Shown here: positions 54,904-63,247 of the stretch, piece after piece
Numbering within the stretch: position 1 is the first letter of the stretch
Layout of the letters: every line of letters starts with the position of its first letter
Origin: Sphingomonas faeni
GTDB taxonomy: Bacteria; Pseudomonadota; Alphaproteobacteria; Sphingomonadales; Sphingomonadaceae
DNA: 64,000 bases
Direction of reading: 5' to 3'
NCBI RefSeq assembly: GCF_024273235.1
Contig: NZ_JANBVH010000004.1
Location: 1-64,000 of the forward strand
Position numbers and translations under genes: made by a program
Notes under the pieces: generated by a model
The model's database searches: none
The model's input: the letters and a program-made list of their open reading frames with translations, nothing else
Told to the model about the DNA's origin: nothing

Positions 54904-55635
54904 ATGAACTTTCTTGCGCTCGGGCTGATCATACCTCTCGCCGCGTGCTCGTTCAGCTGGAACGACGACAAGGAGGGGTCCGGGGTCGCCGCGGCGGGGT
55001 CGGGCACGACCCGCACCTTCCAGGTTACCGATTTCGACCAGATCGACCTGCGCGGCTCCGACGATGTCGACGTCCGCGTCGGCACCGGCTTCTCGATCCG
55101 CGCCGAGGGGCCGAGCGAGCAGCTCGACCGGCTCCGGATCGAGCGCGACGGCGACACGCTCGATATCGGCCGCAAGAACGGGACGGGCTTCGGCTGGAGC
55201 AAGGGGGCGACCGTCAAGGTGTACGTCACGCTGCCGCGGCTGACCGAAGCGACCGTCTCGGGCTCGGGCAACATGGCGGTGGACCGCGTCGAGGGCAGCG
55301 CGTTCGAGGGCGGGATCGCAGGATCGGGCAATTTGACGATCGCCGCGGTGCAGGTCGAGTCCGCGAAATTCTCGATCGCGGGCTCCGGCACTGCGCGCGC
55401 CAGCGGGATCGCACGCGACCTGAGCGTCGAGATCGCGGGCTCGGGCAATGTCGAGGCGTCGAAGCTCCAGGCGAAGTCCGCCAAGGTCGAGATCGCCGGC
55501 TCGGGCAGCGTCCGCGCGGTGGTCGACGGCCCGGCCAAGGTCGACATGATGGGCTCGGGCGACGTCGATCTCGGGCCGCGTTCGCGCTGCACGGTTTCGA
55601 AGATGGGCTCGGGAAGCGTCCGCTGCGGAAGCTGA
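54904..55635 (+). CDS. GIN domain (DUF2807) lipoprotein
   Basis: 243-residue predicted lipoprotein. Lipobox is IPLAACSFS (Cys near 15). The mature protein is a beta-solenoid built from repeats of about 20 residues, each marked by SGSGN, AGSGN, AGSGT, AGSGN, AGSGS, MGSGD and MGSGS, seven in all. Such GIN/adhesin-head domains are found in envelope proteins, often in stress-responsive operons. Start ATG 54904 follows AGGAGG just after a perfect inverted repeat. It is followed 37 bp later by a paralogue. Function unknown. Confidence 0.85.
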   Translation: MNFLALGLIIPLAACSFSWNDDKEGSGVAAAGSGTTRTFQVTDFDQIDLRGSDDVDVRVGTGFSIRAEGPSEQLDRLRIERDGDTLDIGRKNGTGFGWSKGATVKVYVTLPRLTEATVSGSGNMAVDRVEGSAFEGGIAGSGNLTIAAVQVESAKFSIAGSGTARASGIARDLSVEIAGSGNVEASKLQAKSAKVEIAGSGSVRAVVDGPAKVDMMGSGDVDLGPRSRCTVSKMGSGSVRCGS

Positions 55636-55672
55636 CTTGCGAAGATCGGCGGGAGCGGCGACGGTCGCGGGC

Positions 55673-56398
55673 ATGAGATACCTGCTCGCGCCGCTGCTGC
55701 TCCTGTCCTCGCCGGCGTTCGCGCAAGGATCTGCCCAAGAATCCGGGGCCAGCCGGACGGTCTCGGTCGGCAGCTTCGACCGGGTCCGCGTCGAGGGACC
55801 GTTCGAGGTACGCGTCGCGATCGGCTCGCCGCGCGCGACGATCACCGGCGATTCGCGCATGACCGAAACCGTGGCGGTCCGCGTCGACGGCACCACGCTG
55901 TCGGTGCGCAAGGGCACCGGCGGCTGGGGCGAACCGCCGCGCAAAGGGGGCTCGGGGCCGCTCGTGATCACGCTGTCGACGCCCGGGCTGACTTCGGCAA
56001 GCGTCGCGGCCGGCGGTCGGCTGACGATCGCCCGGATGCGCGGGATGCGGGTCGACGTCACGGTCAGCGGTAACGGCAGCCTGTCGCTCGCGGCGGCCGA
56101 CACCGACCAGTTGAACGCGACGCTGATCGGTACCGGCCAGATGACGCTCGCCGGCCGCGCCGCCCGCGCGCGGCTGGTGACGAGCGGGCCGGGCGCGATC
56201 GAGGCGTCGGCGCTGGTGGTCGACGACCTTACCGTGCATCTGGACGGCGTCGGCGAGGTGAAGGCGGCGGCGCGGTACACCGCGCAGGTGACGAACAGCG
56301 GGCTGGGGACTGTGACGGTCGCGGGCAACGCGAAATGCCGGGTGGAGGCGGCGGCCGGCGGGCCTGTGGTGTGTGGGAAGGCTGGCTCCACTCGCTGA
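55673..56398 (+). CDS. GIN domain (DUF2807) exported protein, paralogue
   Basis: 241-residue exported protein with a signal peptide (MRYLLAPLLLLSSPAFAQ) instead of a lipobox. It keeps the same repeat plan in weaker form: VAAGGRL, VSGNGSL, LIGTGQM, TSGPGAI, LDGVGEV and NSGLGTV at about 18-21 residue steps. It appears to be a diverged duplicate of the upstream gene, 37 bp away, and should share its promoter. One protein would be lipid-anchored and the other soluble in the periplasm. Confidence 0.82.
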   Translation: MRYLLAPLLLLSSPAFAQGSAQESGASRTVSVGSFDRVRVEGPFEVRVAIGSPRATITGDSRMTETVAVRVDGTTLSVRKGTGGWGEPPRKGGSGPLVITLSTPGLTSASVAAGGRLTIARMRGMRVDVTVSGNGSLSLAAADTDQLNATLIGTGQMTLAGRAARARLVTSGPGAIEASALVVDDLTVHLDGVGEVKAAARYTAQVTNSGLGTVTVAGNAKCRVEAAAGGPVVCGKAGSTR

Positions 56399-56429
56399 GA
56401 TGCGGGGGCGGGGCTGCTGCTTGGCGGTC

Positions 56430-56788
56430 GAGGCGTTCGAACAACGGGCCGACCCACCCCCAACCCCTCCCTTCCAGGGAGGGGAGCAGCGCGCGTCCAG
56501 GACACCGCGTCACCTCCGCCATGCCGACACCCGCCATTCTCGTTATGGACCGCTCGCGCTAACCACTACGCCCGCCGCCTGCCACGCCCGCCGCCTGCCA
56601 CGCCCGTCACCCACTCCTCCCGTCACCCCAGCGAAAGCTGGGGTATCCCGCGGGGCAGGTGACGGTCGCCCCACGATGAGATCCCAGCGTTCGCTGGGAT
56701 GACGGGAATGGCGGGATGAAACAGGCTCCCCTCCCTGAAAGGGAGGGGCAGGGGGTGGGTAGGCCGGTTGGCGCCCAAACCGCTCGAA
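56430..56788. repeat. Split family F element flanking a family C element
   Basis: 56430-56488 contains the right half of a family F repeat (GGGCCGACCCACCCCCAACC, then CCCTCCCTTCCAGGGAGGGG). 56622-56705 is a family C element (GTCACCCCAGCGAAAGCTGG and complement). 56725-56788 contains the left half of family F (CCCCTCCCTGAAAGGGAGGG, then GGGGGTGGGTAGGCCGG). The region fills the 423-bp gap between convergent genes. Confidence 0.85.
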
Positions 56789-56821
56789 CCAAAAGCCACC
56801 TTTCTCAAAGAGGCCAGCCCC

Positions 56822-57226
56822 TCAGATCAGCGCCAACTCCGCGAGCTTCGTCATCAACGCCGGCGGCATCACGTCGAGCCCGGTCGCATCGCCGCCCAGA
56901 TCGAGCGGCGCATCCGCCCCCTCCAGATACCGCCACCCCTGGTGCGCGCGCTTGGGCCGCGCCTGGACCAGCACCAGCCTCGGATCGATATGGATCGCCA
57001 CGCGCCCACCCTCGGCCTCGCCGAACCCCAGGATCGGCGAGCGCGCGATCAGCTGGTGCTTGAGGATCCAGAACATCGAACCCTGACCCGCGACTTCCTC
57101 ATGCCGCTTGGGCAGATAGCGGGTGGTCAGGAACACCGGCCCTTCCTCGCCGCGCAGGCGAAGTCGCTCCGCCAAGTGGTCGACGCTGTCCGCGCCGAAC
57201 GCGACTTTGGTGAGGTGGAGCGGCAT
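56822..57226 (-). CDS. DUF1489 family protein
   Basis: 134-residue protein of an alphaproteobacterial family of unknown function. Family features seen are MPLHLTKVAFGADSVDHL at the start, then TTRYLPKRHEEV, GSMFWILKHQLIARSPILGF and KRAHQGWRYLEG. No signal peptide or membrane helix, so it should be cytoplasmic. It follows mgtE by 31 bp on the same strand and is probably cotranscribed. Confidence 0.82.
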   Translation of the reverse strand: MPLHLTKVAFGADSVDHLAERLRLRGEEGPVFLTTRYLPKRHEEVAGQGSMFWILKHQLIARSPILGFGEAEGGRVAIHIDPRLVLVQARPKRAHQGWRYLEGADAPLDLGGDATGLDVMPPALMTKLAELALI

Positions 57227-57257
57227 GTCGCTGAAAATGGGTCTTAAACCGCCCCGA

Positions 57258-58667
57258 TCAACCGTGCAGACCCCATAATGACGCCAGCCCGAGGAACGAG
57301 AAGAACCCCATCGTGTCGGTCATCGTCGTCACGAACACCGCCGACGACACCGCGGGATCGATCCGGAACTTGTCGAGCGTCACCGGCACCAGCACGCCGC
57401 TTAAGCCCGCGACGATATTATTGGTCAGCATCGCCGCCGCGATCACGATCGACAGATTCTGGTTGTGGAAGATCAGATACGTCCCGCACCCGATCAGCGC
57501 CCCCAGCATCACGCCATTGGCGGCGGCGATGCGGAACTCGCGGCCGATCATCCGCGCGGTGTTCGAACTCGTCAGCTGGTTGGTCGCGAGCGCCCGCACC
57601 ACCACCGCCAGCGTCTGCGTGCCGGCATTGCCGCCCATCCCCGACACGATCGGCATCAGCACAGCGAGCAGCGCGAAGCTTGCGATCGTCCCCTGGAACA
57701 GCCCGACCACCGACGACGCGACCATCGCGGTGCCGAGATTGACCACGAGCCACGTGAAGCGCGTCCGCACGGTCAGCCGGATCGGCTCGTTGATGTCGCC
57801 GTCGCCGGCACCTGCCAGACGCAGCGTATCCTCGCCCGCCTCTTCCGAAATGATGTGGACGATGTCGTCGACCGTGATCATCCCGACCAGCCGGCCGCCG
57901 TGATCGACCACCGCGGCCGAGATCAGCGCGTATTTCTGGAAGCGCAGCGCGACTTCCTCCTGGTCCATGTCGACCGGGATCAGCGTCTGCTCGCGCTTCA
58001 TCACGTCGGCGATCGCGATCCCGCGCGGCGTGCGCAGCATCCAGGAGAGCTGGCAGGTGCCGATCGGCTTGTGTGCCGGATCGACGACGAAGATCTCCCA
58101 GAAATCGGTCGTCAGTTCCTCGTGGCCGCGCAGGTAATCGATCGCGTCGCCGACCGTCCAATGCTCGGGCACCGCGATCAGCTCGCGCTGCATCAGGCGG
58201 CCGGCGGATTCCTCGGCGTAGCTCAGCGCCTCCTCGATCGCCGCGCGATCGTCCGGGTCCAGCGCGCGCAGCACCGCGCGCTGCTCGTCCTCGTCCATGT
58301 CCTCGATGATCGCGACCGCATCGTCGGTATCGAGTTCGGACGCGAGATCGGCGACCTGGTGCGGCTCGAGCGCGTCGATCAGATCCTCGCGGACGTAATC
58401 GTTCATCTCGGCGAACACGTCGCCGCCGAGCAGGTCGGTGACCGCGCGTGCCAGCGCGGCGCGATCCTCCTGCGGGGTCAGCTCGAACAGATCGGCGATG
58501 TCGGCGGGATGCAGCGGCTCAACCAGCGCACGCGCGCCCTCGTCGTCGCCGTCCTCGACCGCATCGAGCACCGCCCGGACGAATTCGGGCCGCAAATGGT
58601 CGTCGCGATCGAGCTGGGTCTCGGGCTGGGTTTCGGTTTCGACCTCGGGAAGCTCGAGTTCGCTCAT
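57258..58667 (-). CDS. mgtE: Magnesium transporter MgtE
   Basis: 469-residue Mg2+ channel-type transporter. An acidic N-terminal domain (HPADIADLFELTPQEDRAAL) and paired CBS domains (DVMKREQTLIPVDMDQ, then GRLVGMITVDDIVHIISEE) sense cytoplasmic Mg2+, and five C-terminal helices form the pore, with the signature PIVSGMGGNAGTQTLAV. Length and order match the family. I see no M-box-like leader in the 108 bp upstream, which it shares with the divergent cyclophilin gene, so control is likely at the protein level. Confidence 0.95.
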   Translation of the reverse strand: MSELELPEVETETQPETQLDRDDHLRPEFVRAVLDAVEDGDDEGARALVEPLHPADIADLFELTPQEDRAALARAVTDLLGGDVFAEMNDYVREDLIDALEPHQVADLASELDTDDAVAIIEDMDEDEQRAVLRALDPDDRAAIEEALSYAEESAGRLMQRELIAVPEHWTVGDAIDYLRGHEELTTDFWEIFVVDPAHKPIGTCQLSWMLRTPRGIAIADVMKREQTLIPVDMDQEEVALRFQKYALISAAVVDHGGRLVGMITVDDIVHIISEEAGEDTLRLAGAGDGDINEPIRLTVRTRFTWLVVNLGTAMVASSVVGLFQGTIASFALLAVLMPIVSGMGGNAGTQTLAVVVRALATNQLTSSNTARMIGREFRIAAANGVMLGALIGCGTYLIFHNQNLSIVIAAAMLTNNIVAGLSGVLVPVTLDKFRIDPAVSSAVFVTTMTDTMGFFSFLGLASLWGLHG

Positions 58668-58775
58668 GGCTGCCTCCCTTAAAAGATGCGCGGTTGGGCC
58701 CTAACGCGGGCGACGCGCATTTGCCAGTCGGAGTGCGGCTCCCTATCTGCCGCGCATCAATTCAGGAGAACATGA

Positions 58776-59231
58776 ATGGCCGATACCCCCGAAACGCTGA
58801 CGCTGACCCTCGAAGGCGGCGACGTCACGATCAAGCTGCGCCCCGATCTCGCGCCCAAGCACGTCGAGCGGATCGTCGAGCTGGCCAATGACGGCTTCTA
58901 CGACGGCGTCGTGTTCCACCGCGTGATCCCGGGCTTCATGGCGCAGGGCGGCGATCCCACCGGCACCGGCATGTCGGGCTCGGACAAGCCGAACCTCAAG
59001 GCGGAATTCTCGGCCGAGCCGCACGTCCGCGGCGTGTGCTCGATGGCGCGCACCAACCAGCCCGACACGGCGAACTCGCAGTTCTTCATCGTGTTCGACG
59101 ACGCGCGCTTCCTCGACAAGCAGTACACCGTCTGGGGCCAGGTCACCGACGGCATGGACCTTGTCGACGCGCTCCCCAAGGGCGAGCCACCGCGGAACCC
59201 GGGGAAGATCATCAAGGCACGGGCGGCCTGA
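58776..59231 (+). CDS. Peptidylprolyl isomerase, cyclophilin type
   Basis: 151-residue cytoplasmic cyclophilin with no signal peptide. It shows FYDGVVFHRVIPGFMAQGGDP with the catalytic arginine (FHRV), then ARTNQPDTANSQFFIVF and FLDKQYTVWGQV. Close to PpiB-type enzymes that speed proline isomerisation during folding. Start ATG 58776 follows CAGGAGAAC; an ATG four bases earlier is out of frame. It is followed by a chain of hairpins. Confidence 0.94.
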   Translation: MADTPETLTLTLEGGDVTIKLRPDLAPKHVERIVELANDGFYDGVVFHRVIPGFMAQGGDPTGTGMSGSDKPNLKAEFSAEPHVRGVCSMARTNQPDTANSQFFIVFDDARFLDKQYTVWGQVTDGMDLVDALPKGEPPRNPGKIIKARAA

Positions 59232-59244
59232 GCTGAAGGCTGCA

Positions 59245-59348
59245 CCGGCGCAGCATAGCTGCGCCGGAGACAGCCGAAGCCGGCCGGCGGAGTGCACTCC
59301 GTCCGACGGCGCGGCTTAGCCGCGACGCGCTTCGGGCTAGAAGCGTGT
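59245..59348. other. String of four short hairpins after the cyclophilin gene
   Basis: Four perfect or near-perfect hairpins lie within 104 bp: CCGGCGCAGC-ATA-GCTGCGCCGG (59245-59267), CGGAGTGCACTCCG (59288-59301), CGCGGCTTAGCCGCG (59310-59324), and ACGCGCTTC-GGGCTA-GAAGCGTGT (59325-59348, one mismatch). No T-run directly follows the first three; CTTTTTG occurs at about 59360. The plan resembles the hairpin string after etfA at 7079. Confidence 0.65.
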
Positions 59349-59431
59349 CGCGGCAGGTCCCTTTTTGCTTTTAAGTCCGATCCCGATCTTAACTCCGACT
59401 CTGACTCCGACCTCAACCCCACACCCTACCC

Positions 59432-59722
59432 GTCATCCCAGCGAAAGCTGGGATCTCCCGGCTCGAGCCTTGCCGCTTCCCAACCGGGATACCCCAGCTT
59501 TCGCTGGGGTGACGGACTGGGGGCAGGGGACAGCGGCGAAGCAGGGGACGGCAGTGGCGCAGGTACGCAGCGAAGCAGGGGACGGCAGCGAACAAGCACG
59601 CGCTGCGTAAGCCAAATTCGCCTCCCGCTTGCGGGAGGGGCTAGGGGAGGGCGCGACGTACGTACTGGCGTCCGGCTTCGAGGCACGCCCCTCCCCCGAC
59701 CCCTCCCGCAAGCGGGAGGGGA
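59432..59722. repeat. Family C (copy 4) and another long inverted repeat
   Basis: 59432-59514 is a family C element (GTCATCCCAGCGAAAGCTGG and complement). Between about 59530 and 59600 GCGAAGCAGGGGACGGCAG occurs twice. 59622-59722 is an inverted repeat with CTCCCGCTTGCGGGAGGGG and CCCCTCCCGCAAGCGGGAG arms. Together with the hairpin string they fill the 498-bp gap before lysR; no gene is seen. Confidence 0.85.
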
Positions 59723-59729
59723 GTAGCGG

Positions 59730-60614
59730 TCACACTTCCGCCAAAGTGCGAATCAACCAGTCATGGAACAGCTTCACCGGCTTGGTCTGCAACGCCCGCG
59801 GGCGGCAGACGAACCAGTAGCTGTACGGGCTCTCCACCTCGATATCGAACAGCCGCACCAACCGCGGGTCGTTCGCATCCGCAAAATGGCTCGCATGCAT
59901 GAACGCGACGCCGAGGCCCTGCGCGGCCGCCTCCAGCATCAGCGCGCCCGAATCGAAATGGTCGATCGCCAGCGGCTCGATCGCGTCCAGCCCCGCCGCC
60001 GTCCGCCATGCCGAGAACGTATCCGTCATGTCGCGGTGCACCAGCGCGGTCAGGGTCGACAGCTGTTCGGGCCGCGTGATCGGGTCCGCCCGCTCGAGCA
60101 GGCTGCGCGCACCGATCACATAGACCGAATTGCGATCGAGCCGCCGCGCGTACAGCGACGGATCGATTTCGCGCGACAAGGCGATCACCGCGTCGAGACC
60201 GTCGCCCAGCCGCGACACCAGATGCGCGGCGGTATCGATGTCGAGGTGCAGTTCGGGATGCGCCTTGCGCAACTCGCCCAGCCGCGGAAACAGCTTCTGC
60301 GACGCGTAAAGCGGCAGGATGCCGAGCCGCAGCCGCAGCACCTCGGTCGTGCTGGTCAGCGATTCGACCGCATCCGACAGCGAATCGAGCACCGGTGCGA
60401 TCTGCGCCAGCAACCGCTCGCCATCCGCATTCAGCACCATCGCCTGATGCCTGCGCGCGAACAACGGTTTGGCGATGAACCGCTCAAGGCTCTGCACCCG
60501 CCGGCTGAGCGCGGGGGCGGACAGCGCCAGATCCTCGGCCGCGGCCTTGATCGAGCCCAGCCGCGCGACCTGCACGAACGCCTCGATAGCCCCCAATGGC
60601 GGCAGCCTGCGCAT
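59730..60614 (-). CDS. LysR family transcriptional regulator
   Basis: 294-residue LTTR with N-terminal helix-turn-helix (LGAIEAFVQVARLGSIKAAAEDLALSAPALSRRVQSLE) and a C-terminal effector domain. The sequence resembles the GcvA/TrpI-like branch but lacks clear identity. ATG 60612-60614 follows GAGGAATC; the longer frame to 60665 overlaps the promoter region. A perfect LTTR box lies 57 bp upstream, between it and the plus-strand unit that carries the CDC48-like gene, as expected for an autoregulated LysR and divergent target. Confidence 0.9.
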   Translation of the reverse strand: MRRLPPLGAIEAFVQVARLGSIKAAAEDLALSAPALSRRVQSLERFIAKPLFARRHQAMVLNADGERLLAQIAPVLDSLSDAVESLTSTTEVLRLRLGILPLYASQKLFPRLGELRKAHPELHLDIDTAAHLVSRLGDGLDAVIALSREIDPSLYARRLDRNSVYVIGARSLLERADPITRPEQLSTLTALVHRDMTDTFSAWRTAAGLDAIEPLAIDHFDSGALMLEAAAQGLGVAFMHASHFADANDPRLVRLFDIEVESPYSYWFVCRPRALQTKPVKLFHDWLIRTLAEV

Positions 60615-60670
60615 GATTCCTCTTTCGACTCGACGAGTGTGACAATGACCGCTGGACGCATTCATGCATG

Positions 60671-60691
60671 CGATTGCAGTTAGCGCAATCG
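60671..60691. promoter_or_regulatory. Predicted LysR-type binding box
   Basis: CGATTGC and GCAATCG are perfect 7-bp complements around AGTTAGC. The inner pair gives T-N11-A, the LTTR consensus. It lies 57 bp upstream of the lysR start and 26 bp before the first plus-strand ATG at 60717. Confidence 0.7.
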
Positions 60692-60716
60692 TAGCTGATC
60701 CCTTCGCACTTGCAAC

Positions 60717-60808
60717 ATGAACCGTCTCGACGCAAAAAGACCTCGCCTTTCAGGCATCCTCTCCTAAAAACTTTCATGGGCTGGCCTTCATTGGCCGGCC
60801 CTTTTTTT
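60717..60808 (+). promoter_or_regulatory. Possible 16-codon leader ORF with intrinsic terminator
   Basis: ATG 60717 opens 16 codons ending with TAA at 60765-60767 (peptide with several Arg and Lys, no ribosome binding site of note). Ten bases later GGGCTGGCC and GGCCGGCCC form a 9-bp stem with one G-U pair and TTCATT loop (60778-60801), followed by TTTTTTT. This is an intrinsic terminator located upstream of the CDC48-like gene. It could be a transcription attenuator, the end of a small RNA starting near the LTTR box, or a plain insulator. Confidence 0.5.
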
Positions 60809-60898
60809 GTCCGCTCGGGGTCCCCCGCGCCATTTCAAGTCCTCGCAAGCCCGGAACCTGCCTCCTATCTCGCGCGCTACGAGTTCGAAGGAGCAGAA

Positions 60899-63172
60899 AT
60901 GCCAGACAGCGAAATCCCCACGCGGAAAATCCAGGTCGCCAATGCGCGTCCCGAGGACAGTGGCCGCGGCCTCGCGCATCTGCCGCGCGCGCTGATGGCG
61001 ACGCTCGGGATCGGCGAGGGCGACGTGATCGAGATCCTCGGCAAGCAGAACACGCCCGCGCGCGCCGTCGGGCCCTATCCCGAGGACGAGGGCCTCGACA
61101 TCCTCCGCATCGACGGCCTCCAGCGTGCGAACGCCGGGGTCGGCTCGGGCGATTTCGTCGAGGTGCGCAAGGCCGAGTCGAAGCCCGCCACCCGCGTCGT
61201 CTTCGCCCCCGCCCAGCAGAATCTCCGCCTCCAGGGCTCGACCAACGCGCTCAAGCGCACCTTTCTCGGCCGGCCGATCTGCCAGGGCGATATCGTCGCG
61301 ACCGCCGGGCATCAGCGGGTCGGCGACATGCCCCCGGGCGTCCAGCAGTTCATGAACGCGCCGGCCTATGCGTTGCAGGAGATCCGCCTCGCGGTGATCG
61401 CCGCCAGCCCCAAGGGTGTGGTGCATATCGACGAGAATACCGAGATCGAACTGCGCTCCGAATATGAGGAGCCGCAGGCCGCGCGTCGCGCCGACGTCAC
61501 CTATGACGATATCGGCGGCATGGCGCAGACCATCGACCAGTTGCGCGAGATGGTCGAATTGCCGCTCCGCTACCCCGAACTCTTCCAGCGGCTCGGCGTC
61601 GATCCACCCAAGGGCGTGCTGCTGCACGGGCCTCCCGGTACCGGCAAGACGCGGCTCGCGCGCGCCGTCGCCAACGAATCCGACGCGCAGTTCTTCCTGA
61701 TCAACGGCCCCGAGATCATGGGCTCGGCCTATGGTGAGTCCGAATCGCGCCTCCGCGAAGTGTTCGAGGAAGCGGCGAAGTCCGCCCCCTCGATCGTGTT
61801 CATCGACGAAATCGATTCGATCGCGCCGAAACGCGGCCAGGTGTCGGGCGAAGCGGAAAAGCGGCTCGTCGCGCAGCTTCTCACGCTGATGGACGGTCTC
61901 GAATCGCGCGCGAACCTGGTCGTGATCGCCGCCACCAATCGGCCCGAGGCGATCGACGAAGCACTGCGCCGTCCCGGCCGGTTCGACCGCGAGATCGTCG
62001 TCGGCGTGCCCGACGAGCGCGGTCGTCGCGAGATTCTCGGCATCCACGCACGCGGCATGCCGCTCGGCGACCGCGTCGACCTCGATGAATTGGCGCGGAC
62101 CACCTATGGCTTCGTCGGTGCCGACCTCGCCGCGCTCGCCCGCGAGGCGGCGATCGAGGCGGTGCGCCGGATCATGCCGAAGCTCAACCTTGAGGAACGG
62201 ACGATCCCGCCCGAAGTGCTCGACGAATTGTCGGTCACGCGCGAGGATTTCCTCGGCGCGCTCAAACGCGTCCAGCCCTCGGCGATGCGCGAAGTGATGG
62301 TGCAGGCACCGACCGTGCGCTGGGCAGACGTCGGTGGCCTCGACGATGCGCAGATGCGGCTCAAGGAGGGCGTCGAACTCCCGCTCAAGAACCCCGACGC
62401 GTTCCGCCGGCTCGGCATCCGCCCGGCCAAGGGCTTCCTGCTCTATGGCCCGCCAGGGACCGGCAAGACGCTGCTGGCAAAGGCGGTCGCGCGCGAGGCG
62501 GAGGCGAACTTCATCGCCACCAAATCGTCCGACCTGCTCAGCAAATGGTACGGCGAGAGCGAGCAGCAAATCACCCGGCTGTTCCAGCGCGCCCGCCAGG
62601 TCGCGCCGTGCGTGATCTTCATCGACGAACTCGACTCGCTGGTGCCGGCACGTGGCAGCGGTGCAGGCGAGCCGCAGGTGACCGAGCGCGTCGTCAACAC
62701 GATCCTGGCCGAGATGGATGGGCTGGAGGAACTGCAATCGGTCGTCGTGATCGGCGCGACCAACCGGCCAAACCTGATCGACCCGGCGTTGTTGCGGCCG
62801 GGCCGGTTCGACGAACTCGTCTATGTCGGCGTCCCCGACAAGGCCGGTCGCCGCCGCATCCTCGGCATCCAGACGCAGAAGATGCCGCTGGCGAGCGACG
62901 TCGATCTCGATCGCCTGGCGGACCGCACAGATCGCTTCAGCGGCGCGGACCTGGAAGACGTCGTCCGCCGCGCGGGCTTGGTGGCCTTGCGCAGGTCGAT
63001 CGAGTCGCTCGAAGTAACGATGGCCGACTTCGAAGGCGCGCTGAAGGAGTCGCGTGCCAGCGTGACCCCCGAAACCGAGCGCGAATACGAACAGATGGCC
63101 GCCCGCCTGAAGCAGGATGCAACTGCGATCCAGCCGCTCGGCTTCGCGTTCCCCAGCGTGAAGGACGACTAA
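60899..63172 (+). CDS. CDC48/VAT-like AAA+ ATPase
   Basis: 757-residue double-AAA+ ATPase of the CDC48/p97/VAT type, uncommon in bacteria. N-domain at about 1-195 (double-psi-barrel-like, [21 protein letters not shown]). D1: Walker A GPPGTGKT 244-251, Walker B FIDEID (303-306 = DEID), arginine finger region [10 protein letters not shown]2: Walker A 517-524, DELD 576-579, [10 protein letters not shown]. Both ATPase sites look intact. It should unfold or remodel proteins; no proteasome or ubiquitin-like system is in the window. ATG 60899 follows GAAGGAGC. An upstream terminator and LTTR box may control it. Confidence 0.93.
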   Translation: MPDSEIPTRKIQVANARPEDSGRGLAHLPRALMATLGIGEGDVIEILGKQNTPARAVGPYPEDEGLDILRIDGLQRANAGVGSGDFVEVRKAESKPATRVVFAPAQQNLRLQGSTNALKRTFLGRPICQGDIVATAGHQRVGDMPPGVQQFMNAPAYALQEIRLAVIAASPKGVVHIDENTEIELRSEYEEPQAARRADVTYDDIGGMAQTIDQLREMVELPLRYPELFQRLGVDPPKGVLLHGPPGTGKTRLARAVANESDAQFFLINGPEIMGSAYGESESRLREVFEEAAKSAPSIVFIDEIDSIAPKRGQVSGEAEKRLVAQLLTLMDGLESRANLVVIAATNRPEAIDEALRRPGRFDREIVVGVPDERGRREILGIHARGMPLGDRVDLDELARTTYGFVGADLAALAREAAIEAVRRIMPKLNLEERTIPPEVLDELSVTREDFLGALKRVQPSAMREVMVQAPTVRWADVGGLDDAQMRLKEGVELPLKNPDAFRRLGIRPAKGFLLYGPPGTGKTLLAKAVAREAEANFIATKSSDLLSKWYGESEQQITRLFQRARQVAPCVIFIDELDSLVPARGSGAGEPQVTERVVNTILAEMDGLEELQSVVVIGATNRPNLIDPALLRPGRFDELVYVGVPDKAGRRRILGIQTQKMPLASDVDLDRLADRTDRFSGADLEDVVRRAGLVALRRSIESLEVTMADFEGALKESRASVTPETEREYEQMAARLKQDATAIQPLGFAFPSVKDD

Positions 63173-63247
63173 GGCGCGACGCTCTGGTGCAGCATGCCCC
63201 GCCCGGCCGATATCGGGCGGGGCATCGGCATCGACGATCGGGAAGGC

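Noticed and set aside
57258-58775. M-box riboswitch upstream of mgtE
   Set aside because: Only 108 bp separate mgtE from the divergent cyclophilin gene, too short for the roughly 160-nt M-box, and no matching core is seen.
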